A DNA stretch of 64,000 nt, from contig CAVTWA010000025.1 of the NCBI GenBank assembly GCA_963738025.1, positions 434,001 through 498,000 of the forward strand, read 5' to 3'. Position numbers and translations under genes: made by a program. Below, piece by piece: positions 33,850 through 45,179 of the stretch; position 1 is the stretch's first letter; every line of letters starts with the position of its first letter. The DNA comes from 20CM-2-55-15 sp963738025 (GTDB taxonomy: Bacteria; Acidobacteriota; Terriglobia; 20CM-2-55-15). The notes below the pieces were generated by a model. It made no database searches, was not told the DNA's origin, and saw nothing but the letters and a program-made list of their open reading frames with translations.

Positions 33850-34533
33850 ATGAGCATATCCGAAGTCAAGTTCATCGTCACCGAAGCCACGGCATCCGAG
33901 TTGTGCCAATGGGCCCGCCTGGAACTGGATGCAGATCCAAACGCTGCTGCTTCCGGCGGCGATAATTACCGAATCACAACTCTTTATTTCGATACGCAGG
34001 GATTCGATCTGTTCTTCCGCCGCCGCTCACACGCGAGGGCGGAGTTCCGGATTCGTTCCTACAATGAAGGCGAGATTGTTTTTCTGGAACGCAAGCTGAG
34101 AGTCCGGGGGCATGTTTTAAAGCGTCGTTCGGAGGTCCTTCGCGTCGATCTTCCTCGACTTCACGACCGCTCGGAACACTGGGCGGGCCGCTGGTTTGCC
34201 CGGCGTCTGCAGCATCGAAGACTGCGTCCAGTCTGCCAGCTTGCCTATTCCCGGACGGCGCGGATAAGCAGGTCGGCGGCTGTCCCTGTACGCCTTACCA
34301 TTGATCGCCGCATACGCGTCACTGGCGTCGATACCATTGCCTTCAACAACGCTCGAGGTATCGAAGTCATGCCCGGAAGCGCGATCGTCGAAATGAAGTA
34401 CGGCGTAAGCATGCCGCCGTTGTTCGAAAAAATCATCGACAGATTCGATCTGCACCCACAGCCAATATCGAAATATCGGCTGGCGGTCGAGGCTTTGGGC
34501 CTGAACGCACGAGTTATCGCTTCATTCAAGTAA
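33850..34533 (+). CDS. VTC-domain protein (polyphosphate polymerase-like)
   Basis: 227 residues with the tunnel-fold VTC signature: EVKFIV at the start, YRITTLYFDT, AEFRIRSY, a paired IVFLERKLRVRGHVLKRRSEV, VRLTIDRRIRV, AIVEMKYG and SKYRLAVEALG at the end. The many Lys/Arg of the beta strands are those that line the polyphosphate tunnel in VTC4, with Glu residues for metal. Stand-alone bacterial VTC proteins often sit beside CotH or membrane partners, and neither is seen here. Its stop is two bases from the convergent guaB stop. Whether it makes polyphosphate is untested. Confidence 0.88.
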   Translation: MSISEVKFIVTEATASELCQWARLELDADPNAAASGGDNYRITTLYFDTQGFDLFFRRRSHARAEFRIRSYNEGEIVFLERKLRVRGHVLKRRSEVLRVDLPRLHDRSEHWAGRWFARRLQHRRLRPVCQLAYSRTARISRSAAVPVRLTIDRRIRVTGVDTIAFNNARGIEVMPGSAIVEMKYGVSMPPLFEKIIDRFDLHPQPISKYRLAVEALGLNARVIASFK

Positions 34534-34535
34534 GC

Positions 34536-35998
34536 CTATTCGTCGAGCTGGTAGTTCGGAGCTTCTTTCGTGATGAACACGTCATGGACGTGACTTTCGC
34601 GCAGGGACGCTTCGGTGATTTTCATGAAGCGTGTCTTGTTCTGCAGTTCCTCAATGGTAGTGACGCCGCAGTAACCCATTCCAGAACGGAGTCCGCCCAC
34701 CAGTTGCGTGACCATGGAGGACAGAGGTCCCTTGTAGGGGACGCGGCCTTCAATGCCCTCGGGAACGAGTTTTCCTGGAGTTTCCTGATCCTGTCCGTAT
34801 CGATCACGGCTGCCGGCTTGCATGGCTCCCAGGGAACCCATGCCGCGATAGGATTTGAACGTCCGGCCCTGATAAAGAATGGTTTCGCCGGGGCTTTCGT
34901 CGGTTCCGGCAAAAAGCGATCCGATCATCACCGTATTCGCACCGGCAGCGAGCGCTTTGGTGATATCGCCTGAAAACTTGATGCCGCCGTCGGCAATCAG
35001 CGGGGTCTTCGTCTCCTGCGTAGCGCGTGCGCAAGCGAGGATCGCGGTGATCTGAGGCATCCCGACGCCGCTGACGACGCGCGTGGTGCAGATCGAACCG
35101 GGGCCCATGCCGACCTTCACGGCGTCTGCGCCGGATTTAATCAGGTCTCTGGCGGCTTCTTCCGTCGCGATGTTTCCGGCAATGACGTCCATGTCCGGAA
35201 ATCGTCGCTTGGCTTCCTTGATCGCTTCCATGACACGCGAAGAATGGCCATGCGCGGTATCGATAATAATGACATCGGCCTTGGCGCGAATCAGTTCAGC
35301 CATTCGCTCGAGATAATCGCCGGTCGCTCCGATCGCGGCGCCGACGCGCAGGCGGCCCTGATCGTCTTTGGCGGCCAGGGGGTATTTGATCTTCTTCGTG
35401 ATGTCTTTAACAGTAATGAGACCTTTGAGGTTCTGGTCCCTGTCGACGACAAGGAGCTTTTCGATGCGATGCTTGTGCAGAATCCGTTGCGCTTCTTCGA
35501 GCGTAGTGCCGACAGGAACCGTCACCAGTTCGTCCTTCGTCATCACCTCGCGGATCGGCAAGTGAAAACGTGTTTCGAAGCGCAGATCGCGATTGGTCAG
35601 AATGCCGACGAGCCGTCCATTTTCGGTAATCGGGACGCCCGAAATCTTGTAGTGCGCCATCAACTTGACGGCGTCTTCGATTTTCTGGTTGGGCGACATG
35701 GTGATGGGATCCACAATCATGCCGCTTTCCGAGCGCTTCACCTTGTCGACTTCCGCAGCCTGCTTATCAATCGGCATGTTCTTATGAATGATGCCGATGC
35801 CGCCTTGCTGGGCGAGCGCGATCGCCAGCGGCGATTCGGTGACCGTGTCCATGGCTGCGCTTACGATTGGTACGTTCAGTTCGATCCGATTGGTCAGTCT
35901 GGTATTGGTTCGAACCTCGGTGGGCAGCACGTCCGATTTGAGAGGAACAATCAGGACGTCGTCGAAAGTGTACGCGTCGCCTGAGATTTTCTTTTCGA

Positions 35999-36020
<22 letters not shown>
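34536..36020 (-). CDS. guaB: Inosine-5'-monophosphate dehydrogenase
   Basis: From ATG 36020 the enzyme has 494 residues, normal for the family. It oxidises IMP to XMP with NAD+, the committed step of guanine nucleotide synthesis. Visible are the N-terminal TFDDVLIVPLKSDVLP, two CBS domains (about 95-210, LMAHYKISGVPITENGRLVG and the second ending LKGLITVKDI), DVIIIDTAHGHSS, the catalytic-loop GPGSICTTRVV with the active Cys, the flap region YRGMGSLGAMQ and the C-terminal GLRSGMGYCG. A longer start at 36053 would fall inside secA. The chosen start overlaps the secA end by 22 bases, so the two genes are coupled. Confidence 0.96.
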
Positions 36021-38677
<2,657 letters not shown>

Positions 38678-38768
38678 AGAAGAGTTTACCGGAAACTAAG
38701 AAGTAACAAGAGGCACAAGAGGCACAAGAGGCCATGCGCCTCCTATGCGTCTTATTCGTTTTCGGAAC

Positions 38769-39665
38769 TTATCCGCGGGGGAGATAGTCTCTGGGATTCT
38801 TCGGCCGGTCGTTCAAGCGAACTTCGTAGTGAAGGTGGGGAGCTGTCGTTCGGCCGGTTGTCCCGACCAGCGCGATAATCTCACCTTTCTTCACCTTCTG
38901 GCCGACATTGGCAACGAACCGGGCGAGGTGTCCGTAACGCGTGGTCAGGCCATTCCCATGATCGATGACCAGTAGATTTCCATATGCGGCCATCTGATGG
39001 GCATAGATGACTTTCCCGTCTGCGGGAGCATGAACCTGGGCGTTATACAGTGCCGAAATATCCAGGCCGAGGTGATGTTCCTCTTCGCCGTTAAAGGGGT
39101 CGGAACGGGCTCCGTAAGGGCTGGTGATCGGCCCCTTGACCGGCCAGATGCTGGGAGTTGCGCGTAACCGGCTGGCGCGCTGCTGCACCATATCCTGCAA
39201 ATTCGAGAGCCGGTCTTCCACTTGAGCGGTCTGACCCTTCAGGAACTCGATGCCGAGTTGCCCGTTGGCTCCTCCAAGAAGTTCCGCAGTCGGATAATCG
39301 ACCTTTGACCCGCCGACGCCCGGGCCATTAAGCTTGCCGCGGTTGGTGGCGTTGTCGTTGTCGATCAGGTTCTGGATTCTCTCGGACATGCTTTCCAGGT
39401 TGGTAATTTTGTCGCCCAGTTTGCGGGTTGCAACTTCGAGGTTTTTCTTTTGGACTTTGAGGTCGGTATTTTCAGCTTGCAGCTTATCGTAATCGGCCGC
39501 CTTGAAAGCCAGTTTGGCGTAGCTGAAACCAAGGCCGACGGCTACAAAAAACGATAGAATGCCTATGCCCGCTAGTAAATAGAGCGCACGCACTGGTAGC
39601 TTCAGTTTGTGGAGGCGCGAACTGGCGTTCGGTACGATGATAAATGTGTAAAAGTGTTTGCCCAT
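38769..39665 (-). CDS. M23 family metallopeptidase with coiled coil (LytM domain)
   Basis: 298 residues, with AGGAG six bases before ATG. It has one membrane span (about 27-50), a periplasmic coiled coil (about 55-105, YDKLQAENTDLKVQKKNLEV), a linker and the C-terminal LytM/M23 domain. Zinc ligands are visible: the His-Asp of HHLGLDISA, and HLHYEV. The domain is probably an active endopeptidase cutting peptidoglycan cross-links, as the full ligand set is kept. It is the first gene of the minus-strand M23-secA-guaB run, although a 91-base gap with imperfect AAGAGGCACAAGAGGC repeats separates it from secA. Confidence 0.92.
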   Translation of the reverse strand: MGKHFYTFIIVPNASSRLHKLKLPVRALYLLAGIGILSFFVAVGLGFSYAKLAFKAADYDKLQAENTDLKVQKKNLEVATRKLGDKITNLESMSERIQNLIDNDNATNRGKLNGPGVGGSKVDYPTAELLGGANGQLGIEFLKGQTAQVEDRLSNLQDMVQQRASRLRATPSIWPVKGPITSPYGARSDPFNGEEEHHLGLDISALYNAQVHAPADGKVIYAHQMAAYGNLLVIDHGNGLTTRYGHLARFVANVGQKVKKGEIIALVGTTGRTTAPHLHYEVRLNDRPKNPRDYLPRG

Positions 39666-39800
39666 TCGTTACTCCTGCATTCGAGTTTTTCGAGAGGGCC
39701 AAAGTCCCTTTTGACCTCGGCTAATTATTTGAAGAAGAAGGACTTGATGGCAAATCGTAAACCAAGACTCAGGAGCGGATCGTAACCTAGGTGCAATCAG

Positions 39801-40850
39801 ATGGTCAAGCGCAAAACAGGAATTTTGCGGTTTTTTACAGATTTGTCTCTTAGGCCCAAGTCATGGATTTTACCACTTCTTTGTCTACCAACTTTCATAT
39901 TTTCCTGGATCGGAGCCTTTCCGGCAGGGTTTGTCGAAGCCTGGTATGCGCGCCGGATTTTCCCCTGGATCTCGGAGGTCGCCGGCCATTTTGCGGACTC
40001 GGTTCCATTCGCCTGGCTGGATGCAGGGATCCTCGCTGCTTTGATCCTTCTGGTTGTGGTCATCTACAACCGCCGCTGGATCTGGGCGGTCAATGTCGCC
40101 GCCTGCCTTTACCTCATATTTTTCTGGTCGTGGGGTCTCAACTACCATCGGCCCGGCCTGGCCTCAAAACTCCAGACGGACGCCAGGCGCGCAACGCCAG
40201 AATCGATCGAGGAATTCGCAAAACGGGCCGCCTCTGAGATGAACCGGTTGTACGAGCAAAAGGACCGGCAAGGTTATGACGAAACCCGTACCCGGGCGGA
40301 GGCGGTACAGAGAGTCCGGCGAGTGGTAGCCATCATCGACGGGTCGGATTGGTCGGCGGCAGGTCGAGTCAAGACTTCCGTATTGGGGAACGCGTGGATG
40401 CGGGCAGCCGGAGTCGATGGCGTTTTTAACCCGATAGCCCATGAGCCCATCATCAATAACACCGTTCTCGACGTCGAGCGTCCGTTTGTCATTTCTCATG
40501 AGCTTGCCCACGTCCGGGGCTATCCTGACGAGGGCGATGCCAATGTCATCGCCGTCCTGGCGACCATCATGTCGGATGACATCTCCTTTCAATACAGCGG
40601 CTGGCTCAACTTGTGGCTCTATTTGAGGACTCCCGATCTCGACAAGCTTCTGGATCCCGGTCCACGGAAGGACCTGCAACGTGTTTTTGACAGGGCCCGC
40701 TCGGAGGAGATTCGTTGGATCAATGACTTCCAGCGGGCGCTTCTAGATTGGTACCTGAAAGCCAATAGCGTCGAGCAGGGTGTCAGGAGCTACTCCCAAG
40801 TCGTTACCGTTGCTGCAGAAACACAACCGTTCTGGGAACATTTTCGTTGA
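39801..40850 (+). CDS. DUF3810 membrane protein with metalloprotease-like HELAH motif
   Basis: 349 residues. Three N-terminal membrane spans lie at about 22-45, 68-90 and 96-114 (the last ending FFWSWGLNYHRPGL), followed by a soluble domain holding VISHELAHVRGY, the HExxH-type zinc site HELAH, with EGDANVIA after it as the likely third-ligand region. This is the DUF3810 family, gluzincin-like in sequence and with unknown substrates. The gene ends 28 bases before the start of the FHA-GAF-sigma-54 activator on the same strand, so the two may form an operon. Confidence 0.85.
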   Translation: MVKRKTGILRFFTDLSLRPKSWILPLLCLPTFIFSWIGAFPAGFVEAWYARRIFPWISEVAGHFADSVPFAWLDAGILAALILLVVVIYNRRWIWAVNVAACLYLIFFWSWGLNYHRPGLASKLQTDARRATPESIEEFAKRAASEMNRLYEQKDRQGYDETRTRAEAVQRVRRVVAIIDGSDWSAAGRVKTSVLGNAWMRAAGVDGVFNPIAHEPIINNTVLDVERPFVISHELAHVRGYPDEGDANVIAVLATIMSDDISFQYSGWLNLWLYLRTPDLDKLLDPGPRKDLQRVFDRARSEEIRWINDFQRALLDWYLKANSVEQGVRSYSQVVTVAAETQPFWEHFR

Positions 40851-40878
40851 TGGCCGAAATGGGCTAGTATCCACCTTC

Positions 40879-42789
40879 ATGGAGCCGAAGCTCATCGCGA
40901 TTTCCGGTCCACTGAAGGGCACCACCGTTCTGCTGGCAGAACCTGAAACCGTCATCGGCCGTGAGCCGAGTAACGCGGTGGCAGTCAGCGATCCTCTGGT
41001 CTCGCGACGACATTGTTTCATTCGTCGCGGTGATGACGGCAAGATCCAGCTTTCGGACCTGGAAAGTCTGAACGGGACCTTCGTCAATGGCGTGCCTGCC
41101 CGCGAAAGGACACTCGAACACGGCGATTATATAAAGGTCGGCAGCTCCGAATTCGTCTTCCTGCTTCACGGAAGCGAACCGGAAACGACGATTCCTCTGA
41201 CCGAGGCGGTGGACGAACAGTTGTTGACCACGATGAGTTTCAAGGTCGATAGCGACAGCGCGATATTCTTACAGCCCACCCGGCCCGAAAATCCCGAAAA
41301 TGCCGGTTCAAACAGCAGGTATGCGCGGGACCTGGCTGCACTTCTCAGAATCAGTACGGCCATCAACGCCATCCGGCAGCAGGAAGATCTGCAAGCCCGG
41401 GTTCTGGACATGATCCTGGAAGTGATGCCGGTCGAACGGTGCGCCATTTTGCTGGTCGGCAGAAACCCGGACGAGTTCGTTTCCGGCGCCTACCGGGAGC
41501 TAAAATCCGAAAGCACGGAGCCGTTTCGCATCAGCCGGACCGTCGGAGGCCAAGTGTTGCGTGACGGAGTGGCCGTCATGGCGAGCGATCAGCAAATCCA
41601 GGGAACTGAAAGCCTGATTGCCTCGCAGATCCGCTCGTTGCTCTGTGTTCCGATGATGATTTTTGGTTCGACCCTTGGCGTCATTTATGCCGACTCGACG
41701 CAACCGACGGCGCGGCTCGAGGAACACCATTTGCAGTTGCTGACTGCGATCGCCTCTATAGCCGCAGTTGCTCTGGAACACGCGCGCTACGTGGAATGGC
41801 TCGAGGGCGAGAACCAGCGGCTGCAGGAACAAATCAACATCGAGCACGACATGGTTGGCGACGGCGCCCGGATGCGCGACGTGTACCAATTCGTGAGCAA
41901 AGTTGCCGCTGCGGATTCAACGGTGCTGATTCTCGGTGAGAGCGGTACCGGAAAAGAGCTGGTCGCCCGCGCCGTTCACCGTAACAGCAAACGCGCGAAC
42001 CGTCCGTTTGTTGCCATAAACTGCGCGGCGCTGACTGAGCCGCTGCTGGAGAGCGAGCTGTTCGGCCATGAGCGTGGAGCTTTCACCGGCGCAGTGGCGC
42101 AGAAAAAAGGCAAAATCGAAGTCGCCGACGGCGGCTCCCTGTTTCTCGACGAAGTTGCCGAACTTGCGCCGCAGCTTCAGGCCAAGCTGCTCCGCGTTCT
42201 TCAGGAGAGGGAATTCGAACGGGTGGGCGGCACGCGGCCCATCAAAGTGGATATCCGCTTGATCACGGCGACGAATCGCGATCTGAGTGAGGCGATAAAG
42301 GCGGGTCAATTCCGGCAGGATCTGTTCTTCAGGTTGAACGTTGTTTCTATTGTTTTGCCTCCGCTCCGCGAGCGCCGCGAAGACATCCCATTGCTCGCAA
42401 CCTATTTTGTGCAGAAATATTCACGGGAAGCCAACCGCCCCGTCGCCGGAATCACGCCGGAGGCACATGTGCTGCTCAAGAATTACCATTGGCCGGGTAA
42501 CGTACGCGAGCTCGAAAATGCCATAGAGCGCGCGGTGGTGCTGGGGTCGTCGGAGCATATCCGTCCTGAAGATCTTCCCGAAACGCTGATGGAAACGAAG
42601 CAGTATCTGGAAACCGGTGTCGTGCGTTATCACGAAGCAGTGAATAACGTAAAACGCGACCTTATCCTGCGGGCGCTTGAAGAAGCCGGCGGCAGTTTCA
42701 CAGAAGCTGCGAGGCTTCTGGAATTGCATCCCAATTACCTGCACAGGTTGGTCCGCAACATGGATCTGCGGAAACATCTTCGACCATAG
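40879..42789 (+). CDS. FHA-GAF-AAA+ sigma-54-dependent transcriptional activator
   Basis: ATG 40879 gives 636 residues. An FHA domain (about 10-95: GREPSNAVAV, SRRHC, LNGTFVNG) for phosphothreonine binding is followed by a GAF domain (about 135-310: RCAILLVGRNPDEF, RSLLCVPMMIFGSTLGVIYA). The AAA+ domain (about 330-560) carries Walker A GESGTGKE near 352, the sigma-54 contact loop GAFTGA near 399 and Walker B GGSLFLDEVAEL. A Fis-type helix-turn-helix closes it (GGSFTEAARLLELHPNYLHR). There is no receiver domain, so Ser/Thr kinase signalling or a small ligand, not a histidine kinase, should control it. Target genes are unknown. Confidence 0.95.
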   Translation: MEPKLIAISGPLKGTTVLLAEPETVIGREPSNAVAVSDPLVSRRHCFIRRGDDGKIQLSDLESLNGTFVNGVPARERTLEHGDYIKVGSSEFVFLLHGSEPETTIPLTEAVDEQLLTTMSFKVDSDSAIFLQPTRPENPENAGSNSRYARDLAALLRISTAINAIRQQEDLQARVLDMILEVMPVERCAILLVGRNPDEFVSGAYRELKSESTEPFRISRTVGGQVLRDGVAVMASDQQIQGTESLIASQIRSLLCVPMMIFGSTLGVIYADSTQPTARLEEHHLQLLTAIASIAAVALEHARYVEWLEGENQRLQEQINIEHDMVGDGARMRDVYQFVSKVAAADSTVLILGESGTGKELVARAVHRNSKRANRPFVAINCAALTEPLLESELFGHERGAFTGAVAQKKGKIEVADGGSLFLDEVAELAPQLQAKLLRVLQEREFERVGGTRPIKVDIRLITATNRDLSEAIKAGQFRQDLFFRLNVVSIVLPPLRERREDIPLLATYFVQKYSREANRPVAGITPEAHVLLKNYHWPGNVRELENAIERAVVLGSSEHIRPEDLPETLMETKQYLETGVVRYHEAVNNVKRDLILRALEEAGGSFTEAARLLELHPNYLHRLVRNMDLRKHLRP

Positions 42790-42794
42790 ATCGC

Positions 42795-42861
42795 TGTAGG
42801 CGCGGTCTGTGACGCGCGTCCATTCTGTCTTGGACACGGATGGCCATAGATCGCGCCTACA
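42795..42861. repeat. MITE-like element, copy 5 (internally deleted, 67 bp)
   Basis: Ends TGTAGGCGCGGTCTGTGAC and GGCCATAGATCGCGCCTACA are inverted repeats. Between them only the CGTCCATTCTGTCTTGGACA arm remains, and the central CCCCGCCTAAC palindrome is missing. It shows that internal deletion derivatives of the family exist. It fills the gap between two convergent genes. Confidence 0.75.
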
Positions 42862-42870
42862 ATTAGCGCG

Positions 42871-44547
42871 CTACCACAAGCGGCGTTCGTAATAACCGTA
42901 AAACACATTCTTCCCTTCACGAAGCGCGCGGCCGTAGATGAGATTGAAGGCATTCGTGGGAGTCTCGAATCGGATGCCGGCGCCGGTATCGAGCAGCAGC
43001 TTGCTCGGTAGGAAAACGTGATTGCGATCCCACGTCTTTGCGCCGTCGAAAAAGGCCTCCCATTTAACAGTGATATACGGAATGTTCACCGTGTTGAAGA
43101 AGGGAAGCGTCGCCAGACGGCGCTCGATATCTGTGTTGCTCAAGACGAACTCGCTGCCCAGCGGGCCGTGTCCGTAATGGCCGTGATCGAACAATTGGTG
43201 GGCTCGTAGTGGATATTTGCTGTAGACATCGAGTCCGAGATTGAAATAGTTCTCAATAGGCAGAAGGCCACGTGTGGTTCCACCGGTGAGGGTCCAATCC
43301 AGGTAGGTTCGGGTGTCTTTGGATAGCGTGACACGATTATCGAGTTGTGCCGTGCCTCCCGAAAACTGCGTGTTCCCAATAATCGATCGCCGGGCGGCGA
43401 AGCCTTCCAGATCCAGCCGGGACTGATAGTTTCGATCCACAAGGCGAAGACTGGCATCGACCGTAAATTCCGCTGTGTTGAGGCTGTTTGTATACACCTG
43501 GGGCAAGTTGCCCCTTGCTGCTCGATTGAGATACTCGAAGCCGGCGCCAAGTTCCACTCGATAATGCGGGATTTTTTTAACATGTGCTCGAAGCGTAGTC
43601 GCCTTGTAATCGAACCGCGCAAACGGAAGTAGTGCCGGTTCGATTTGAGACGAGACGTCCCAGCGTTCGGATCTCCACCAGTTGCCAAGTTCCAGCTCAA
43701 GCAACCCTCCCAGTGGAACGGGTATTTTCAACTGACCGTCCTGGCGCCGGCGTCCCGTACCCCAGCGATAGTCCGAGTTGAAATTGATGCCACTGTTAGC
43801 GATGTTCCACAGATCAAAAAAGGACCCCTCGAAAGGAAGTCCCTTAGCCGCATCGAACAGGAAATCGGCGAGCGAATTCGTCTTGGTAGTCGTCCGGACC
43901 ACGGCGTTGTATTGGTCCGGAACCGCCGTCGGCTCGATTTCAAGGCCCACATTGGTGAAATTATCGGTGTCGAGGAGTCGCGATTCCGTTGTTTTCCACT
44001 GGGAGTAGCGCAAAACACCGCTCGGATGGAAAGCGACAGCATCGCGGACGACCCAGGAGCCGAATGAGAGGTAATAGTTATGGAGGATATCGTTGATAAG
44101 CGGCCGGCCACTCTGATTCCAGGTGCGCAGGGCCGATTGCACCTCTCCTTCAGACATATCAATCGTGGCCAGAAGATCGGAGGCGTAGCTGTTGTTCGGA
44201 TCGCGATCCAGGGCGCGGTGCAATTCAACCTTTGCGCCTTCTCTGTCGTTGTTTTCCAGGGCGAGGTCTGCAAGTTGATTGTGGAATCCGGGATCTTGCG
44301 GAAAGCGTTGGGCGCCTTCCTTGAGAATGTCTTCCTCACGCCGGAAATCTTTCATTCGCTCATAGACTGTCCCCAGCATAAGGTACACATCGGCAGTCGG
44401 TGTGGTTGCCAGCGCATCGGACAGGATTCGGACCGCCTCGACATTGTCGTTGCGATCCATCGCCTGGCGCGCTTCCTCGATCTGCGCAGGAGCGGTTGTC
44501 GCTACTGTGACAATGAGGAGAAAAACGGAAATAGCCTTCATGAGCAT
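42871..44547 (-). CDS. TPR protein with C-terminal Omp85-like outer-membrane barrel
   Basis: 558 residues: a signal peptide (about 1-22, ending APAQI), three to four tetratricopeptide repeats (about 25-160: EARQAMDRNDNVEAVRILSD, LMLGTVYERMKDF, QLADLALENNDREGAKVELH), then a beta-rich region of some 390 residues. The latter alternates aromatic strands and ends in FYGYYERRLW, a barrel-type C-terminus with aromatic last residue, and GAGIRFETPTNAFNLIYGRAL resembles Omp85/TamA-type last strands. Likely an outer-membrane assembly or secretion protein with a periplasmic TPR partner-binding domain. It is divergent from the next barrel gene, with 29 bases between the starts. Confidence 0.75.
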   Translation of the reverse strand: MLMKAISVFLLIVTVATTAPAQIEEARQAMDRNDNVEAVRILSDALATTPTADVYLMLGTVYERMKDFRREEDILKEGAQRFPQDPGFHNQLADLALENNDREGAKVELHRALDRDPNNSYASDLLATIDMSEGEVQSALRTWNQSGRPLINDILHNYYLSFGSWVVRDAVAFHPSGVLRYSQWKTTESRLLDTDNFTNVGLEIEPTAVPDQYNAVVRTTTKTNSLADFLFDAAKGLPFEGSFFDLWNIANSGINFNSDYRWGTGRRRQDGQLKIPVPLGGLLELELGNWWRSERWDVSSQIEPALLPFARFDYKATTLRAHVKKIPHYRVELGAGFEYLNRAARGNLPQVYTNSLNTAEFTVDASLRLVDRNYQSRLDLEGFAARRSIIGNTQFSGGTAQLDNRVTLSKDTRTYLDWTLTGGTTRGLLPIENYFNLGLDVYSKYPLRAHQLFDHGHYGHGPLGSEFVLSNTDIERRLATLPFFNTVNIPYITVKWEAFFDGAKTWDRNHVFLPSKLLLDTGAGIRFETPTNAFNLIYGRALREGKNVFYGYYERRLW

Positions 44548-44561
44548 CTAAGACGATGGAT

Positions 44562-44567
44562 TATAAT
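44562..44567 (+). promoter_or_regulatory. Candidate -10 box giving a nearly leaderless mRNA
   Basis: TATAAT at 44562-44567 lies ten bases before the preferred ATG (44577), so transcription would start at or just before the start codon. No good -35 is evident in the 29 bases shared with the divergent gene. Confidence 0.35.
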
Positions 44568-44576
44568 TTCGCCCGT

Positions 44577-45179
44577 ATGAAAAGCTTTCGATGTTTTCTC
44601 GCGGTCATATGTATTTTGACGGCGATGCCGGCATTTGCCGAAGGCGATGCAACCTTGTTTGGCGCCGCTCAGCATCAGGGAAAATTGACAGTGCAGTCGG
44701 CTACTTCCACTGCGTCTTCGTTCAGCAATTTCAATCCTGGAACGTTTGGCGCATTTGGTCTGCGTTTCAGTCATGGAAGAGTTTTCGGCAGCGAACACAC
44801 GATCGCGTACGCGCCCAATTTCCTCACAGCGGATTCTAAAGCATTCATTTTGAACAGCGACATTCTTCTACAAGCGCCCTTGCCGAAAATAACGCCGTAT
44901 CTGACCGCCGGCCTTGGTACGGTGTATTCGTGGGGAACGGATTCTGATGGTCGCCCGGCAATCGGAAAGATCGGTGCAAAATTTGCGGCGAACTATGGTG
45001 GCGGCATCAAGATCTTTCCGGGCGGCCCGGTTGGAGTCCGATTTGACATCCGTGGATATGCGATTCCGGACGTGCATTTCAATCTTCCGTCGCTTACGAA
45101 CCCAACGCAAACCGTGCAGAGCCAGAGTCAGACCCTGAATATGTTGGAAGCGGGTATCGGTGTCGTTTTCAAGTTCTGA
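44577..45179 (+). CDS. Outer-membrane beta-barrel protein (OmpA/W-like)
   Basis: 200 residues from ATG 44577. A start at 44556 would add seven residues and cover the -10 box. A signal peptide (MKSFRCFLAVICILTAMPAFAEG) is followed by an eight-strand-type barrel with alternating polar and aromatic residues (GLRFSHGRVFGSEHTIAYAP, FILNSDILLQAP, KITPYLTAGLGTVYSWG, AANYGGGIKIFPG, GVRFDIRGY) and a terminal Phe (GIGVVFKF), the outer-membrane insertion signal. No enzymatic motif. Its end overlaps the GTG start of the next gene by 20 bases. Confidence 0.82.
   Translation: MKSFRCFLAVICILTAMPAFAEGDATLFGAAQHQGKLTVQSATSTASSFSNFNPGTFGAFGLRFSHGRVFGSEHTIAYAPNFLTADSKAFILNSDILLQAPLPKITPYLTAGLGTVYSWGTDSDGRPAIGKIGAKFAANYGGGIKIFPGGPVGVRFDIRGYAIPDVHFNLPSLTNPTQTVQSQSQTLNMLEAGIGVVFKF

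Noticed and set aside
31540..33890. Short frames inside the MITE-like copies with a shared Cys-containing text (CKGF...SGCDVNL)
   Set aside because: Similarity is due to the repeat itself; frames have no common start or ribosome site and differ in ends.
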